Positions 1-6,571 of a stretch of DNA of 64,000 nt are shown here, piece by piece. The stretch is from DATBLE01 sp963719325 (GTDB lineage: Bacteria; Actinomycetota; Thermoleophilia; Gaiellales; Gaiellaceae): assembly GCA_963719325.1 (NCBI GenBank), contig CAVRBW010000014.1, positions 1 to 64,000 of the forward strand, in the 5' to 3' direction. The notes under the pieces were generated by a model, which saw only the letters and a list, made by a program, of their open reading frames with translations, made no database searches and was not told the origin of the DNA. Made by a program: the position numbers and the translations under genes. The stretch's first letter is position 1, and each line of letters begins with the position of its first letter.

Positions 1-2
1 GC

Positions 3-803
3 ATCACGCAGGCGCGCTTCTGGCAGGCACCGCCGGACGGGTCGGTCGAGCACGCCCGTCTGACAACGTCGACGAGCGCGGACATCGAGCTCGTCGTCTT
101 CCCCGACACGGGCGACCACGAGGTCGTCTTCGACGCACACGCGGCAGGCGCGCGGTCCTGGAAGCCTGCGATCGGCGGGCTCCTGCCGGGGACGACCTAC
201 GACGTCATCGTCCGCGCGACCGACCTGAAGGGGCACACCGACGAGCGGTGGGGCTCGTTCCACACCGTCTCCGCAACCGCGCTGGTGACGATCCGGAAGC
301 TTGAGATCGTCAACGACGGCGACGAGGGCCGGAACAAGGGCGAGCTCCACTTCTCGTACTACTCCGGAGGCGACGAGGTGGCGACGAGCGACGGGTACCA
401 CAGGTACGGCTCGGGAGACGTGATCTCGGCGACCCCATTGGGCTCCGGCCGCGAGGGAGTGAGCTTCGACCTGCCGGCAGACGGCGACGCCCAGCTCGAC
501 GTCGGGGTGGTGGCCGAGGAATGTGACGATTACCTCAGCATCAGCAACTGCGCGTCCGAGGCGTACGAACCCCCAACCGCCGCCAACAACGTCCCCCACG
601 ACAGCGGCTGCGACACCGCCTACGTCGGCGGGTCCTTCGACCTCCAGGAGATCCTCCACGACGACGCGCTTCCGCCCTGGTACGGTACCGGCGTCACCCC
701 GCCTCCCGGGCACGACGGCTATTTCGTCTTCGGGCCCGGCGACCGATACGTGAAGATCCTCGCCTTCGCGACCGTCGATCTCGACTACGACTGGCCGTCC
801 TGA
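3..803 (+). CDS. Secreted/surface protein with fibronectin-III-like segment, 5' end outside window
   Basis: The frame is open from the first bases of the window to a TGA at 801-803, so the N-terminus is missing and at least 266 residues are encoded. The first ~90 visible residues read like a fibronectin type III or PKD-type beta-sandwich, ending in the typical 'LLPGTTYDVIVRATD' strand-turn. The remainder is Gly/Asp-rich, beta-rich and has no recognised family; four cysteines in the last third (in EECDD, SNCAS and SGCDT contexts) fit an exported protein with disulfides. An internal GTG at 285 could be mistaken for the start, but upstream sequence in the same frame is clearly coding. No catalytic motif is visible. 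Function unknown, probably extracellular; a GC hairpin follows. Confidence 0.7.
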   Translation: MTQARFWQAPPDGSVEHARLTTSTSADIELVVFPDTGDHEVVFDAHAAGARSWKPAIGGLLPGTTYDVIVRATDLKGHTDERWGSFHTVSATALVTIRKLEIVNDGDEGRNKGELHFSYYSGGDEVATSDGYHRYGSGDVISATPLGSGREGVSFDLPADGDAQLDVGVVAEECDDYLSISNCASEAYEPPTAANNVPHDSGCDTAYVGGSFDLQEILHDDALPPWYGTGVTPPPGHDGYFVFGPGDRYVKILAFATVDLDYDWPS

Positions 804-827
804 CTGCCGGGCTTCACCACTGCCGCC

Positions 828-852
828 CGGGCGCCCCGACACGGGGCGCCCG
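828..852 (+). terminator. GC-rich hairpin after the surface-protein gene
   Basis: A perfect 10-bp stem (cgggcgcccc at 828-837 pairing with 843-852) closes a 5-nt loop (gacac) 25 bases after the stop codon. There is no T-tract, so it is a terminator only by position and stability. Confidence 0.5.
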
Positions 853-893
853 CAGTGCGCGTAAGGAATCGCGCAGTCCCGGGTTCTAGAGGC

Positions 894-1076
894 ATGAGCG
901 AACACCTCACCGATGGCAAGCCCCTCGACGTCGACGAGCTCTGGCTCCATGAGTGGGCAGCCCAGGGCATCGCAGCCCTCCAGCGCTACCTCGTCAAGCA
1001 CGCCGCTTTCGCGGCATATCTCCGTGCTCACGCCGACCTAGACTGTGCCGATGGCGACCGCCGTCAGGACGCCTGA
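894..1076 (+). CDS. Small hypothetical protein (60 aa)
   Basis: A 60-residue acidic/helical product begins MSEHLTDGKPLDVDEL and continues with an amphipathic helix (LHEWAAQGIAALQRYL). The compact, regular composition, unlike the Arg/Pro-rich shadow frames here, suggests a real small gene. The last ~25 nt overlap the start of the downstream sigma-factor gene in another frame, and the promoter of that gene lies inside this one. No ribosome binding site is obvious. Function unknown. Confidence 0.45.
   Translation: MSEHLTDGKPLDVDELWLHEWAAQGIAALQRYLVKHAAFAAYLRAHADLDCADGDRRQDA
1039..1044 (+). promoter_or_regulatory. -10 element (TAGACT) for the sigma-fusion gene
   Basis: TAGACT ends 6 nt before ATG 1051, the spacing expected for a leaderless transcript. 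The same arrangement recurs before several other genes in this window. It favours ATG 1051 over GTG 1045 as the start. Confidence 0.5.
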
Positions 1077-2589
1077 CGCCGAGCTTCTTCGACGCCTCCG
1101 CACCCGCGACCGCGATGCGTGGGAGGAGCTCTACGCCGAGTACCAGCCGCGACTGAGGGCGTTCGCCTATCGGCTCGCCGGCAACGTCCACGACGCCGAC
1201 GACCTCGTCCAGGAGACGTTCGTCCGGGCGGTGCCGCGTCTCGACCGCCTCGATCCGGGCACCGCCGAGATCGGCGCGTACCTGTTCGCCACCCTGCGCA
1301 ACCTCTTCCTCAAGCAGGTCGAGCGGCAGAAGCGCCAGCGGCCCGTTGCGGAGGTGCCCGAGCCCGCCCTGCCGACGCCGATCGAGGACGATCCCGAGCG
1401 CCGCGCGTTGCTGGCGCGCCAGCAAGACGAGGTTCGAGTCGCCAACGGGCGGCTGCAGCCCCGTCAGCGGCTCGTGCTGGCATTGCGCGAGCTCGAGGAG
1501 CGCTCGTACGCCGAGATCGGAGAGCTCGTCGGCATGAAGGAGAACGCCGTCGCGCAGGCGATCTTCCGCGCGCGCGAAAGCCTGCGCACGGAGCTTCGGC
1601 TCGTGCAGGTCGACCCGGAGCGGCTCCCCGAGGAGTGCCGCCGCTTCCTGCCGCTCCTCGCCGCGCACCTCGACGGCCAGCTCAAGGAGCCGCGCCGCGG
1701 CGAGACGCTCGCCCACCTCGAGGGGTGCGAGCGCTGCCAGGCGGCGCTCGCCGACATGCAGGAGGCCTCACGCCGCTACCGCGCCCTGCTCCTCCCGCTC
1801 GGTGTCGACGAGGCCCGAGCCGCGGTCGACGAACGGCTCGAAGCCGATGGGTACTGGCGACGCGGCGGCGGGCGCCGCCTCGCTCGGCGCTCCACCAGGA
1901 TCGCAGTTGCCGTCGGAGCTGCGCTCGCCCTCGGCGGCGGCGGCACGGCACTCGGTCTCACGCTGACGCGGGCTCCGCACCAGAAAGCCGCTTCGCCCAC
2001 GACGCCCGGGGCGTCGACCAGGCCGACTCCGCCGGTGCCGGTCGCCTCGACGGAGAGCGAGGCCCGCCCTGAGACGACGCCGATCGCAGCAGTGACGACG
2101 GGATCCCAGAAGCCGAAGGTTGCGCACGTCAAGAAGCAACCGCAGCCGAAGGCGAAACCGACGGCGAAAGCAACGCCGAAAGAAGAGCCGAAGCCGCTTC
2201 CGCAGCCCAAGCCGGCACCGACTCCGGAGCCCAAGCCGACGATCAAGGCGGCGGCGAAGCCTCAGCCGAAACCCAAGGCGAAGCCGCAGCTCGAGCCGAA
2301 GCCCGCTCCCAAGCCCGCTCCCGAGCCGAAACCGGCGCCGCCCGTACCGACTCCCGAGCCCGATACGACGGCGCCGGCCGCCACGATCACCGCCGGGCCC
2401 GGGGCGACAACGCAGGCAGACGTCGCCGACGTCGCGTTCGAGGCGAACGAGGACGGAGTTGCCTTTTCCTGTCGCCTCGACGATGCCGACTACGCCGGAT
2501 GCGCGAGTCCCGTGCACCTCGACTGGACTCGCCGCCGGCTCGCACACGTTCTTGGTGCGCGGAACGGACCAGGCGGGGAACATCGGTGA
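1051..2589 (+). CDS. ECF sigma factor fused to zinc-finger anti-sigma domain and membrane anchor
   Basis: From the ATG start, residues ~15-90 form sigma70 region 2 (the 'DADDLVQETFVRA' core), and ~130-185 form region 4 with the helix-turn-helix around 'SYAEIGELVGMKENAVAQA'. Residues ~190-235 are a zf-HC2-like anti-sigma domain carrying the H-x3-C-x2-C ligand set (HLEGCERC). A single hydrophobic segment near residues 285-308 is followed by a long Pro/Lys repeat region and an Ig-like domain. Sigma and anti-sigma functions are normally separate proteins; here one chain would tether a sigma factor to the membrane, with its C-terminus outside. The frame ends prematurely: homology continues in two other frames to 3146. 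Promoter-type spacing (TAGACT) supports leaderless ATG 1051. Confidence 0.8.
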   Translation: MATAVRTPDAELLRRLRTRDRDAWEELYAEYQPRLRAFAYRLAGNVHDADDLVQETFVRAVPRLDRLDPGTAEIGAYLFATLRNLFLKQVERQKRQRPVAEVPEPALPTPIEDDPERRALLARQQDEVRVANGRLQPRQRLVLALRELEERSYAEIGELVGMKENAVAQAIFRARESLRTELRLVQVDPERLPEECRRFLPLLAAHLDGQLKEPRRGETLAHLEGCERCQAALADMQEASRRYRALLLPLGVDEARAAVDERLEADGYWRRGGGRRLARRSTRIAVAVGAALALGGGGTALGLTLTRAPHQKAASPTTPGASTRPTPPVPVASTESEARPETTPIAAVTTGSQKPKVAHVKKQPQPKAKPTAKATPKEEPKPLPQPKPAPTPEPKPTIKAAAKPQPKPKAKPQLEPKPAPKPAPEPKPAPPVPTPEPDTTAPAATITAGPGATTQADVADVAFEANEDGVAFSCRLDDADYAGCASPVHLDWTRRRLAHVLGARNGPGGEHR

Positions 2590-3146
2590 GCCGGCATCGG
2601 TGAGCTGGACCTACACTCCGCCCGACACCACGCCGCCGAAGGTGACGATCACCGCCGGCCCGTCCGGCTCCGCGTCCGACACCTCGGCGAGCTTCACGTT
2701 CTCGGCGGACGAGCCCTCGACGTTCCAGTGCTCGCTGGACGGGTCGGCCTTCGCCGGCTGCGCAAGCCCCGCCGCCTACTCGTCGCTCGCGGTCGGCTCC
2801 CATACGTTCTCGGTGCGCGCGACCGATCAGGCGGGCAACACCGGTCAGCCTGCAAGCCAACACCTGGAAGATCGTGCCGCTCCTCCCCGATCTCTACGTG
2901 AGCGCCTTCACGAAATTCTCGATCACGGTCGCGAATCGCGGCAACGCCACCGCGGGCACCTCGGTGCTGACCATCACGAACGTCGGCACGTTCACGCTGC
3001 CGAGCCTGCCTGCCGGTGATTCCGCGACGTTCACCTGGTCGACCTGCCGCGTCGCGACCTACGCCGCGATCGTCGATCGGACGAAGGTCGTGGACGAGTC
3101 GGACGAGTCCAACAACACCGCTACCCGCGACAACACCTGCGTCTAA
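2523..3146 (+). pseudogene. Frameshifted C-terminal part of the sigma-fusion protein: Ig-like repeat plus CARDB domain
   Basis: After about 2520 the Ig-like repeat of the upstream gene resumes one frame over ('TGLAAGSHTFLVRGTDQAGN'). It runs through a second, nearly identical repeat ('AVGSHTFSVRATDQAGN') and shifts again near 2856 into 'NTWKIVPLLPDLYVSAF'. This last part is a CARDB-type beta-sandwich (Cell Adhesion Related Domain in Bacteria) with the family ending 'DESDESNNTA', stopping at 3146. Each shift can be repaired by removing one base (an extra g near 2524, an extra c near 2857). Either the gene is broken or the assembly carries two single-base insertions. The repaired protein would be ~700 residues, with two Ig-like repeats and CARDB outside the cell. 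Confidence 0.7.
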
Positions 3147-3192
3147 GCGCGGGGTCGCCGCGCCTCGGCGCCGGTCCCGGAGAGGTGCGCAG

Positions 3193-3198
3193 CTAGAC
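3193..3198 (+). promoter_or_regulatory. -10 element (TAGACT)
   Basis: TAGACT lies 67 bp before ATG 3265 and gives the small downstream gene its own promoter with a short leader. Confidence 0.4.
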
Positions 3199-3264
3199 TG
3201 CGTGGACAGCGAGCTGGACCTCCTCGCAATGAAACGTCCAGATGCGAGGAAGGGAGTTCGTGCC

Positions 3265-3507
3265 ATGCAGAGTCTCACCGTCGGGGCCAGCAGCCTCCAA
3301 GTGGCCCAAGGTCTCTATGGCGCCCTTGCCGAGTTCCATCCGGAGATCATCGGCGGCGACGGGCAGGGATACGAGGTCAGAGTGTCGCTTGCGGGTGAGC
3401 GCCAGATCGTCGCCATCCTCGACGCGATCGAAGGGCATGTGACAGAGCGGCAATCAGCGGCGCTGGTCCAGCTCGACGGTCGAAGCTACACCGTTCATCC
3501 CGAGTAG
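3265..3507 (+). CDS. Small hypothetical protein (80 aa)
   Basis: An 80-residue alpha/beta protein with no recognised family (MQSLTVGASSLQVAQGLYGA...). ATG 3265 is chosen because a purine-rich ribosome binding site (aggaaggga) lies about 8 nt upstream; an in-frame ATG at 3229 would add 12 residues. The middle reads as two beta-strands flanking a helix ('QIVAILDAIEGHV'), with no cysteines or membrane segments. It stands alone between the sigma-fusion gene and the convergent sigma factor. Function unknown. Confidence 0.6.
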   Translation: MQSLTVGASSLQVAQGLYGALAEFHPEIIGGDGQGYEVRVSLAGERQIVAILDAIEGHVTERQSAALVQLDGRSYTVHPE

Positions 3508-3547
3508 CCGAAGCCGGGTGTGCGGTTGCGCCGTAGGGGAAAGGCTG

Positions 3548-3583
3548 AGGAGCGTCCGCCCGGACCCTGCGGACGCCGCTCCT
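3548..3583 (+). terminator. Hairpin after the small gene
   Basis: The arms aggagcgtccgc (3548-3559) and gcggac-gcc-gctcct (3569-3583) pair with a 3-nt bulge. No T-tract follows. It lies between convergent genes. Confidence 0.45.
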
Positions 3584-3589
3584 GCTGAT

Positions 3590-3611
3590 CCGGCGAGCCG
3601 AGACTCGCCGG
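3590..3611 (-). terminator. Hairpin abutting the stop of the SigB/F-type gene
   Basis: A perfect 8-bp stem (ccggcgag / ctcgccgg) with a 6-nt loop directly adjoins the stop codon of the minus-strand sigma factor gene. Confidence 0.5.
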
Positions 3612-4361
3612 TTACGCGGGGACGGGAGCCTCGACGAGCGTTTCACCCAGCTTCTCGAGGGCCCTCCGGAGGATCCTCGAGATGTGCATCTGCGAGTAAC
3701 CGAGATCGACCGCGATCTCGGATTGCGTCAGGCCTTGTGCAAAGCGGAGGAGCAGAACGCGCCGTTCGCGGTCGTCCAGATCCGCGATCCCGGCCTGCAG
3801 CGCAAGTCGTTCTTCGCAACGCTCGTAGCTGTTGTCGTCGCTGACGATCTGATTCAGCAGATCAGCCTCCTCGCCGGAGTCGCTTGCCGGCGCCGACAGG
3901 CTGAGCGTCTTGTACGCCTGGCGTGCATCCAGGGCTTCGAGCAGCAGCTCTTCGTCAACCTGAACGGCCTCCGCGAGCTCGCGCACGGTCGGGCTTCGAC
4001 CGAGGAGGTTGGTAAGGCGCTCCTGCTCCTTCGGAAGCTTGAGAGCGAGCTCCTTCAAGGGTCTCGGAACGGCAACGCTCCACACTCGGTCGCGCAGATG
4101 TCGTTTGATCTCGCCGATGATGCAGGGGAAGGCGTAGGTCGAGAAGACGACGTTCCGATCGAGGTCGAAGCGGTCGACGGCCTTGATCAAACCGACCATC
4201 CCGACCTGCACGAGATCCTCGAGCGACTCGCCTCGCCCGTCGAACCGTCGCGCGATCCGCCGCACGACGGGAGCGAACCCCTCGATCGCCAGCTCCCGCG
4301 CCCGACTATCACCGTGCTCCCGGTAGCGGCTCAACAACATGCGCATCTCGCGCGTATCCAC
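3612..4361 (-). CDS. RNA polymerase sigma factor, SigB/SigF/SigG family
   Basis: A group 3 sigma factor of about 250 residues. Region 2 is clear ('EDLVQVGMVGLIKAVDRFD', then 'FSTYAFPCIIGEIKRHLRD', diagnostic of the SigB/SigF clade). Region 3 follows ('LGRSPTVRELAEAVQV'), then a region 4 helix-turn-helix ('LTQSEIAVDLGYSQMHISR'). Family members direct stress or developmental regulons and are usually controlled by an anti-sigma kinase and STAS antagonist. No anti-sigma gene is adjacent; a lone STAS protein is encoded at 20070-20432. GTG 4361 is preceded by a strong AGGAGGT, though the spacing is short; in-frame starts also exist at 4412 and 4346. Confidence 0.88.
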   Translation of the reverse strand: MDTREMRMLLSRYREHGDSRARELAIEGFAPVVRRIARRFDGRGESLEDLVQVGMVGLIKAVDRFDLDRNVVFSTYAFPCIIGEIKRHLRDRVWSVAVPRPLKELALKLPKEQERLTNLLGRSPTVRELAEAVQVDEELLLEALDARQAYKTLSLSAPASDSGEEADLLNQIVSDDNSYERCEERLALQAGIADLDDRERRVLLLRFAQGLTQSEIAVDLGYSQMHISRILRRALEKLGETLVEAPVPA

Positions 4362-4448
4362 ACGACCTCCTGTGCCGGTTTGCCATGTATCAACGTCGGC
4401 GGGCGCCGCCAAGGTACGCCTGCTCGTGCACGTTTCTTGCTCGCCGGC

Positions 4449-5321
4449 TTACTCGTCAGACGCGAGAGACCGGGCTCGACGCGCGCCCGGAGCGCCGTTC
4501 CCCGTGCCGAAGCTCAGCTCGTAGACCGACAAAAGCCTTCTTCGGACTGGCGGGAGACGGCCGAGCAGTGGCAGAACGAGGCCGTGCAACGCACCCCGCC
4601 CGCGCACCGGTGGCAGCGGCCGCAGCGCGCTCACGGTCGGGAGCTCGGCGAGGCGCCGCTCCTCGTCGACGTCGACTCCCCAACGCCACGGCGGCGGCGC
4701 GTATCCGCCGGGACGCTTGAGCTCACCCCGCTGGCTGCGCGCAGCCAGCCAGCCTGGAACCGCGTCGAAGACCAGCTTGCCGCCCGGAAACCGCTCGGCG
4801 CAGGTCGCGATCAACCGATGCACCTCGGCGCGGTCGAAATACATCAACAACCCCTGCGCAGTGACGAGCACGCCTCGGGACTCATCGACGTACTCCATCC
4901 ACCGCTCGTCGAGCGCCGAGCAGGCGACCGTCCGCAGCCGTGACGAGCCGGGCAGCAGGCGGTCGCGCAGCGCGATCGCCTCGGGCAGGTCGATGCTCAG
5001 CCAACGGACACTGCCGTTGTCGATCCGCCAGAACTGTGTCTCGAGACCCTCGCCCAGCGCAACGACCGTGCCGTCGGCGTGGCTGGCGAGGAAGCGGACG
5101 AGCGCCTCGTCGAAGCAGCGAGCGCGGAGCGCCTGCCATTGGCCGAAGCTGCTGCCGAACGACTGCTCGAACGGGTAGTCGATGCGGTCGACCAGCGCCA
5201 TCGCCTGCGGGTCGCGGATGACCGCGTCCGCTCGGCGCGCCTCCACGGCGCGTTGGTACAGCGTCCAGAGCAGCGTCTCCGGGACGCCGTCGAGCTCGAC
5301 GGTGACCTTCTCGGTCGGCAA
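4449..5321 (-). CDS. Class I SAM-dependent methyltransferase, leucine carboxyl methyltransferase (PPM1/LCMT)-like family
   Basis: 290 residues. The N-terminal 'ETLLWTLYQRAVEARR' and 'DPQAMALVDRIDYPF' segments, the SAM-binding 'VVALGEGLETQFWRI' (a G-E-G-L-E-T-Q variant of the family G-x-G-L/F-D-T) and 'SIDLPEAIALRDRLLP' place it in the LCMT-like O-methyltransferase family. That family is common in actinobacteria and often acts on polyketide or other carboxyl/hydroxyl groups. 'VLVTAQGLLMYF' matches the family's post-motif II strand. The substrate is unknown. The gene is transcribed divergently from the phosphoesterase at 5368, with 46 bp between the starts. Confidence 0.8.
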   Translation of the reverse strand: MPTEKVTVELDGVPETLLWTLYQRAVEARRADAVIRDPQAMALVDRIDYPFEQSFGSSFGQWQALRARCFDEALVRFLASHADGTVVALGEGLETQFWRIDNGSVRWLSIDLPEAIALRDRLLPGSSRLRTVACSALDERWMEYVDESRGVLVTAQGLLMYFDRAEVHRLIATCAERFPGGKLVFDAVPGWLAARSQRGELKRPGGYAPPPWRWGVDVDEERRLAELPTVSALRPLPPVRGRGALHGLVLPLLGRLPPVRRRLLSVYELSFGTGNGAPGARRARSLASDE

Positions 5322-5355
5322 ACAGCCAACCTACCCACGTCGGCTCTCGCACACG

Positions 5356-5361
5356 CATACT
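5356..5361 (+). promoter_or_regulatory. -10 element (CATACT) for the phosphoesterase gene
   Basis: CATACT ends exactly 6 nt before GTG 5368, the leaderless-type spacing seen repeatedly in this window. Confidence 0.4.
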
Positions 5362-5367
5362 CGGCCT

Positions 5368-5871
5368 GTGGGCATCGCCTTGGTGGCCGTGATCGCCGAC
5401 ACGCACCTGCCGCGGGGAGCGCGGCGTCTGCCCCAGCCGTGCCTCGACCGGCTGCTCGCGGCCGACCTCGTTCTGCACGCCGGCGATCTCGTCTCGGCCG
5501 CGTTCCTGGACGAGCTCAGGAGCATCGGCCCTCCGGTCGAGGCCGTGCACGGGAACATGGACGAGCCGACCCTCAGGGCTTCTTTGCCGAAGGAGCGCGT
5601 GGTCGAGGTCGCGGGTGCCCGGATCGGGATGATCCACATCGGCGGTCCGGCGGTTGGCCGCGAACCGCGTCTCGTCGCGCGCTTCCCCGCGTGCGACGCG
5701 GTCGTCTACGGCCACTCGCACGTACCCGAGGTCCAGCGCTGGGAGGGCGTCTGGATCCTCAATCCCGGATCTCCGACGGAGCGCCGGAAAGCTTCGTCCC
5801 GGACGATGCTCGAGCTCCGTGTCGCCCAGGGCGAGATCGTTCCGAGCCTCGTCGACCTCGGGCGGGACTGA
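5368..5871 (+). CDS. Metallophosphoesterase, YfcE/MJ0936 family
   Basis: A compact 167-residue calcineurin-like phosphodiesterase. The metal ligands are in order: 'VIADTHLP' (D-x-H), 'VLHAGDLV' (G-D), 'VHGNMDEP' (G-N-x-D), then 'IHIGG' and 'VVYGHSHVPEV' (GHSH). These match the YfcE/MJ0936 group of small cytosolic phosphodiesterases with two metal ions. Length is normal for the family. The GTG start follows a -10-like hexamer by 6 nt. The next gene begins 6 nt after the stop, so the two are probably co-transcribed. The physiological substrate is unknown. Confidence 0.88.
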   Translation: MGIALVAVIADTHLPRGARRLPQPCLDRLLAADLVLHAGDLVSAAFLDELRSIGPPVEAVHGNMDEPTLRASLPKERVVEVAGARIGMIHIGGPAVGREPRLVARFPACDAVVYGHSHVPEVQRWEGVWILNPGSPTERRKASSRTMLELRVAQGEIVPSLVDLGRD

Positions 5872-5876
5872 CGGCG

Positions 5877-6500
5877 GTGCTCGAGCTCCATGTCCGCGAA
5901 CGGCCGGCCGCCGCCGAACCTGCCGGAGCGCTCGTGCTCGTGCACGGCCGAGGCGCGAGCGAAGACGACCTCTTTCCGCTGCTCGATGCGCTCGATCCCG
6001 ACCGACGACTACATGGGTTCTGCCCCCGCGGGCCGCACGCGCTGCCCCCGGGCGGGGCGCACTGGTACCGGCTCGGTGGGATTCCGACGCCCGACCCGGC
6101 GACGTTTTGGCCGAGCTTCGAGGCTCTTGCGGGCTGGCTGGAGACGATGCCTCGCCCGCTGGTTCTGGGCGGGTTCTCGCAGGGTGCCGCGATGAGCTAC
6201 GCGCTCACGCTTGCCGGTGGCCGGTCGCGCCCGGACGCCCTGCTCGCGTTCTCGGGGTTCATTCCCGAGGTCGAGGGTCTCGCGCTCGACCTGGAAGGAC
6301 TCGACCGGTTTCCAGCGATGATCGCGCACGGGACGCACGATCCGGTCATCTCAGTGGAGTGGAGCCGTCGCGCACGGCTGACCATCGAGCAGGCCGGGGC
6401 GGCGGTCGTGTATCGGGAGGCGCCGGTCGGGCACACAATCGATCCGCACGCGCTCTACGAGGCCCGCACGCTCGTCTCGTCGCTGAAGTCCAATTCCTGA
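5877..6500 (+). CDS. Phospholipase/carboxylesterase, alpha/beta hydrolase
   Basis: 207 residues with the Abhydrolase_2 (YpfH/acyl-protein thioesterase-like) layout. An N-terminal strand 'GALVLVHGRGASEDD' supplies the oxyanion region, the nucleophile elbow is 'LGGFSQGAAMSYAL' (G-F-S-Q-G, Ser nucleophile), and the acid and base lie in 'HGTHDPVI' and 'VGHTIDP'. There is no signal peptide, so it acts in the cytosol. GTG 5877 is 6 nt after the preceding stop, suggesting one transcript with the phosphoesterase. The natural ester substrate cannot be told from sequence. Confidence 0.85.
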   Translation: MLELHVRERPAAAEPAGALVLVHGRGASEDDLFPLLDALDPDRRLHGFCPRGPHALPPGGAHWYRLGGIPTPDPATFWPSFEALAGWLETMPRPLVLGGFSQGAAMSYALTLAGGRSRPDALLAFSGFIPEVEGLALDLEGLDRFPAMIAHGTHDPVISVEWSRRARLTIEQAGAAVVYREAPVGHTIDPHALYEARTLVSSLKSNS

Positions 6501-6571
6501 AGGTCGGTTCGCGTCAGCCTGCTCGGCGCTTCGGGTGGAATCGGTGCGGCCTGCAACGTAAGGTCGAGCCG

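Noticed and set aside
1768..2583. Long minus-strand Arg/Leu/Gly-repeat frames opposite the Pro/Lys region
   Set aside because: They are antisense images of the repetitive codons of the sigma-fusion gene; no start context and no family similarity.
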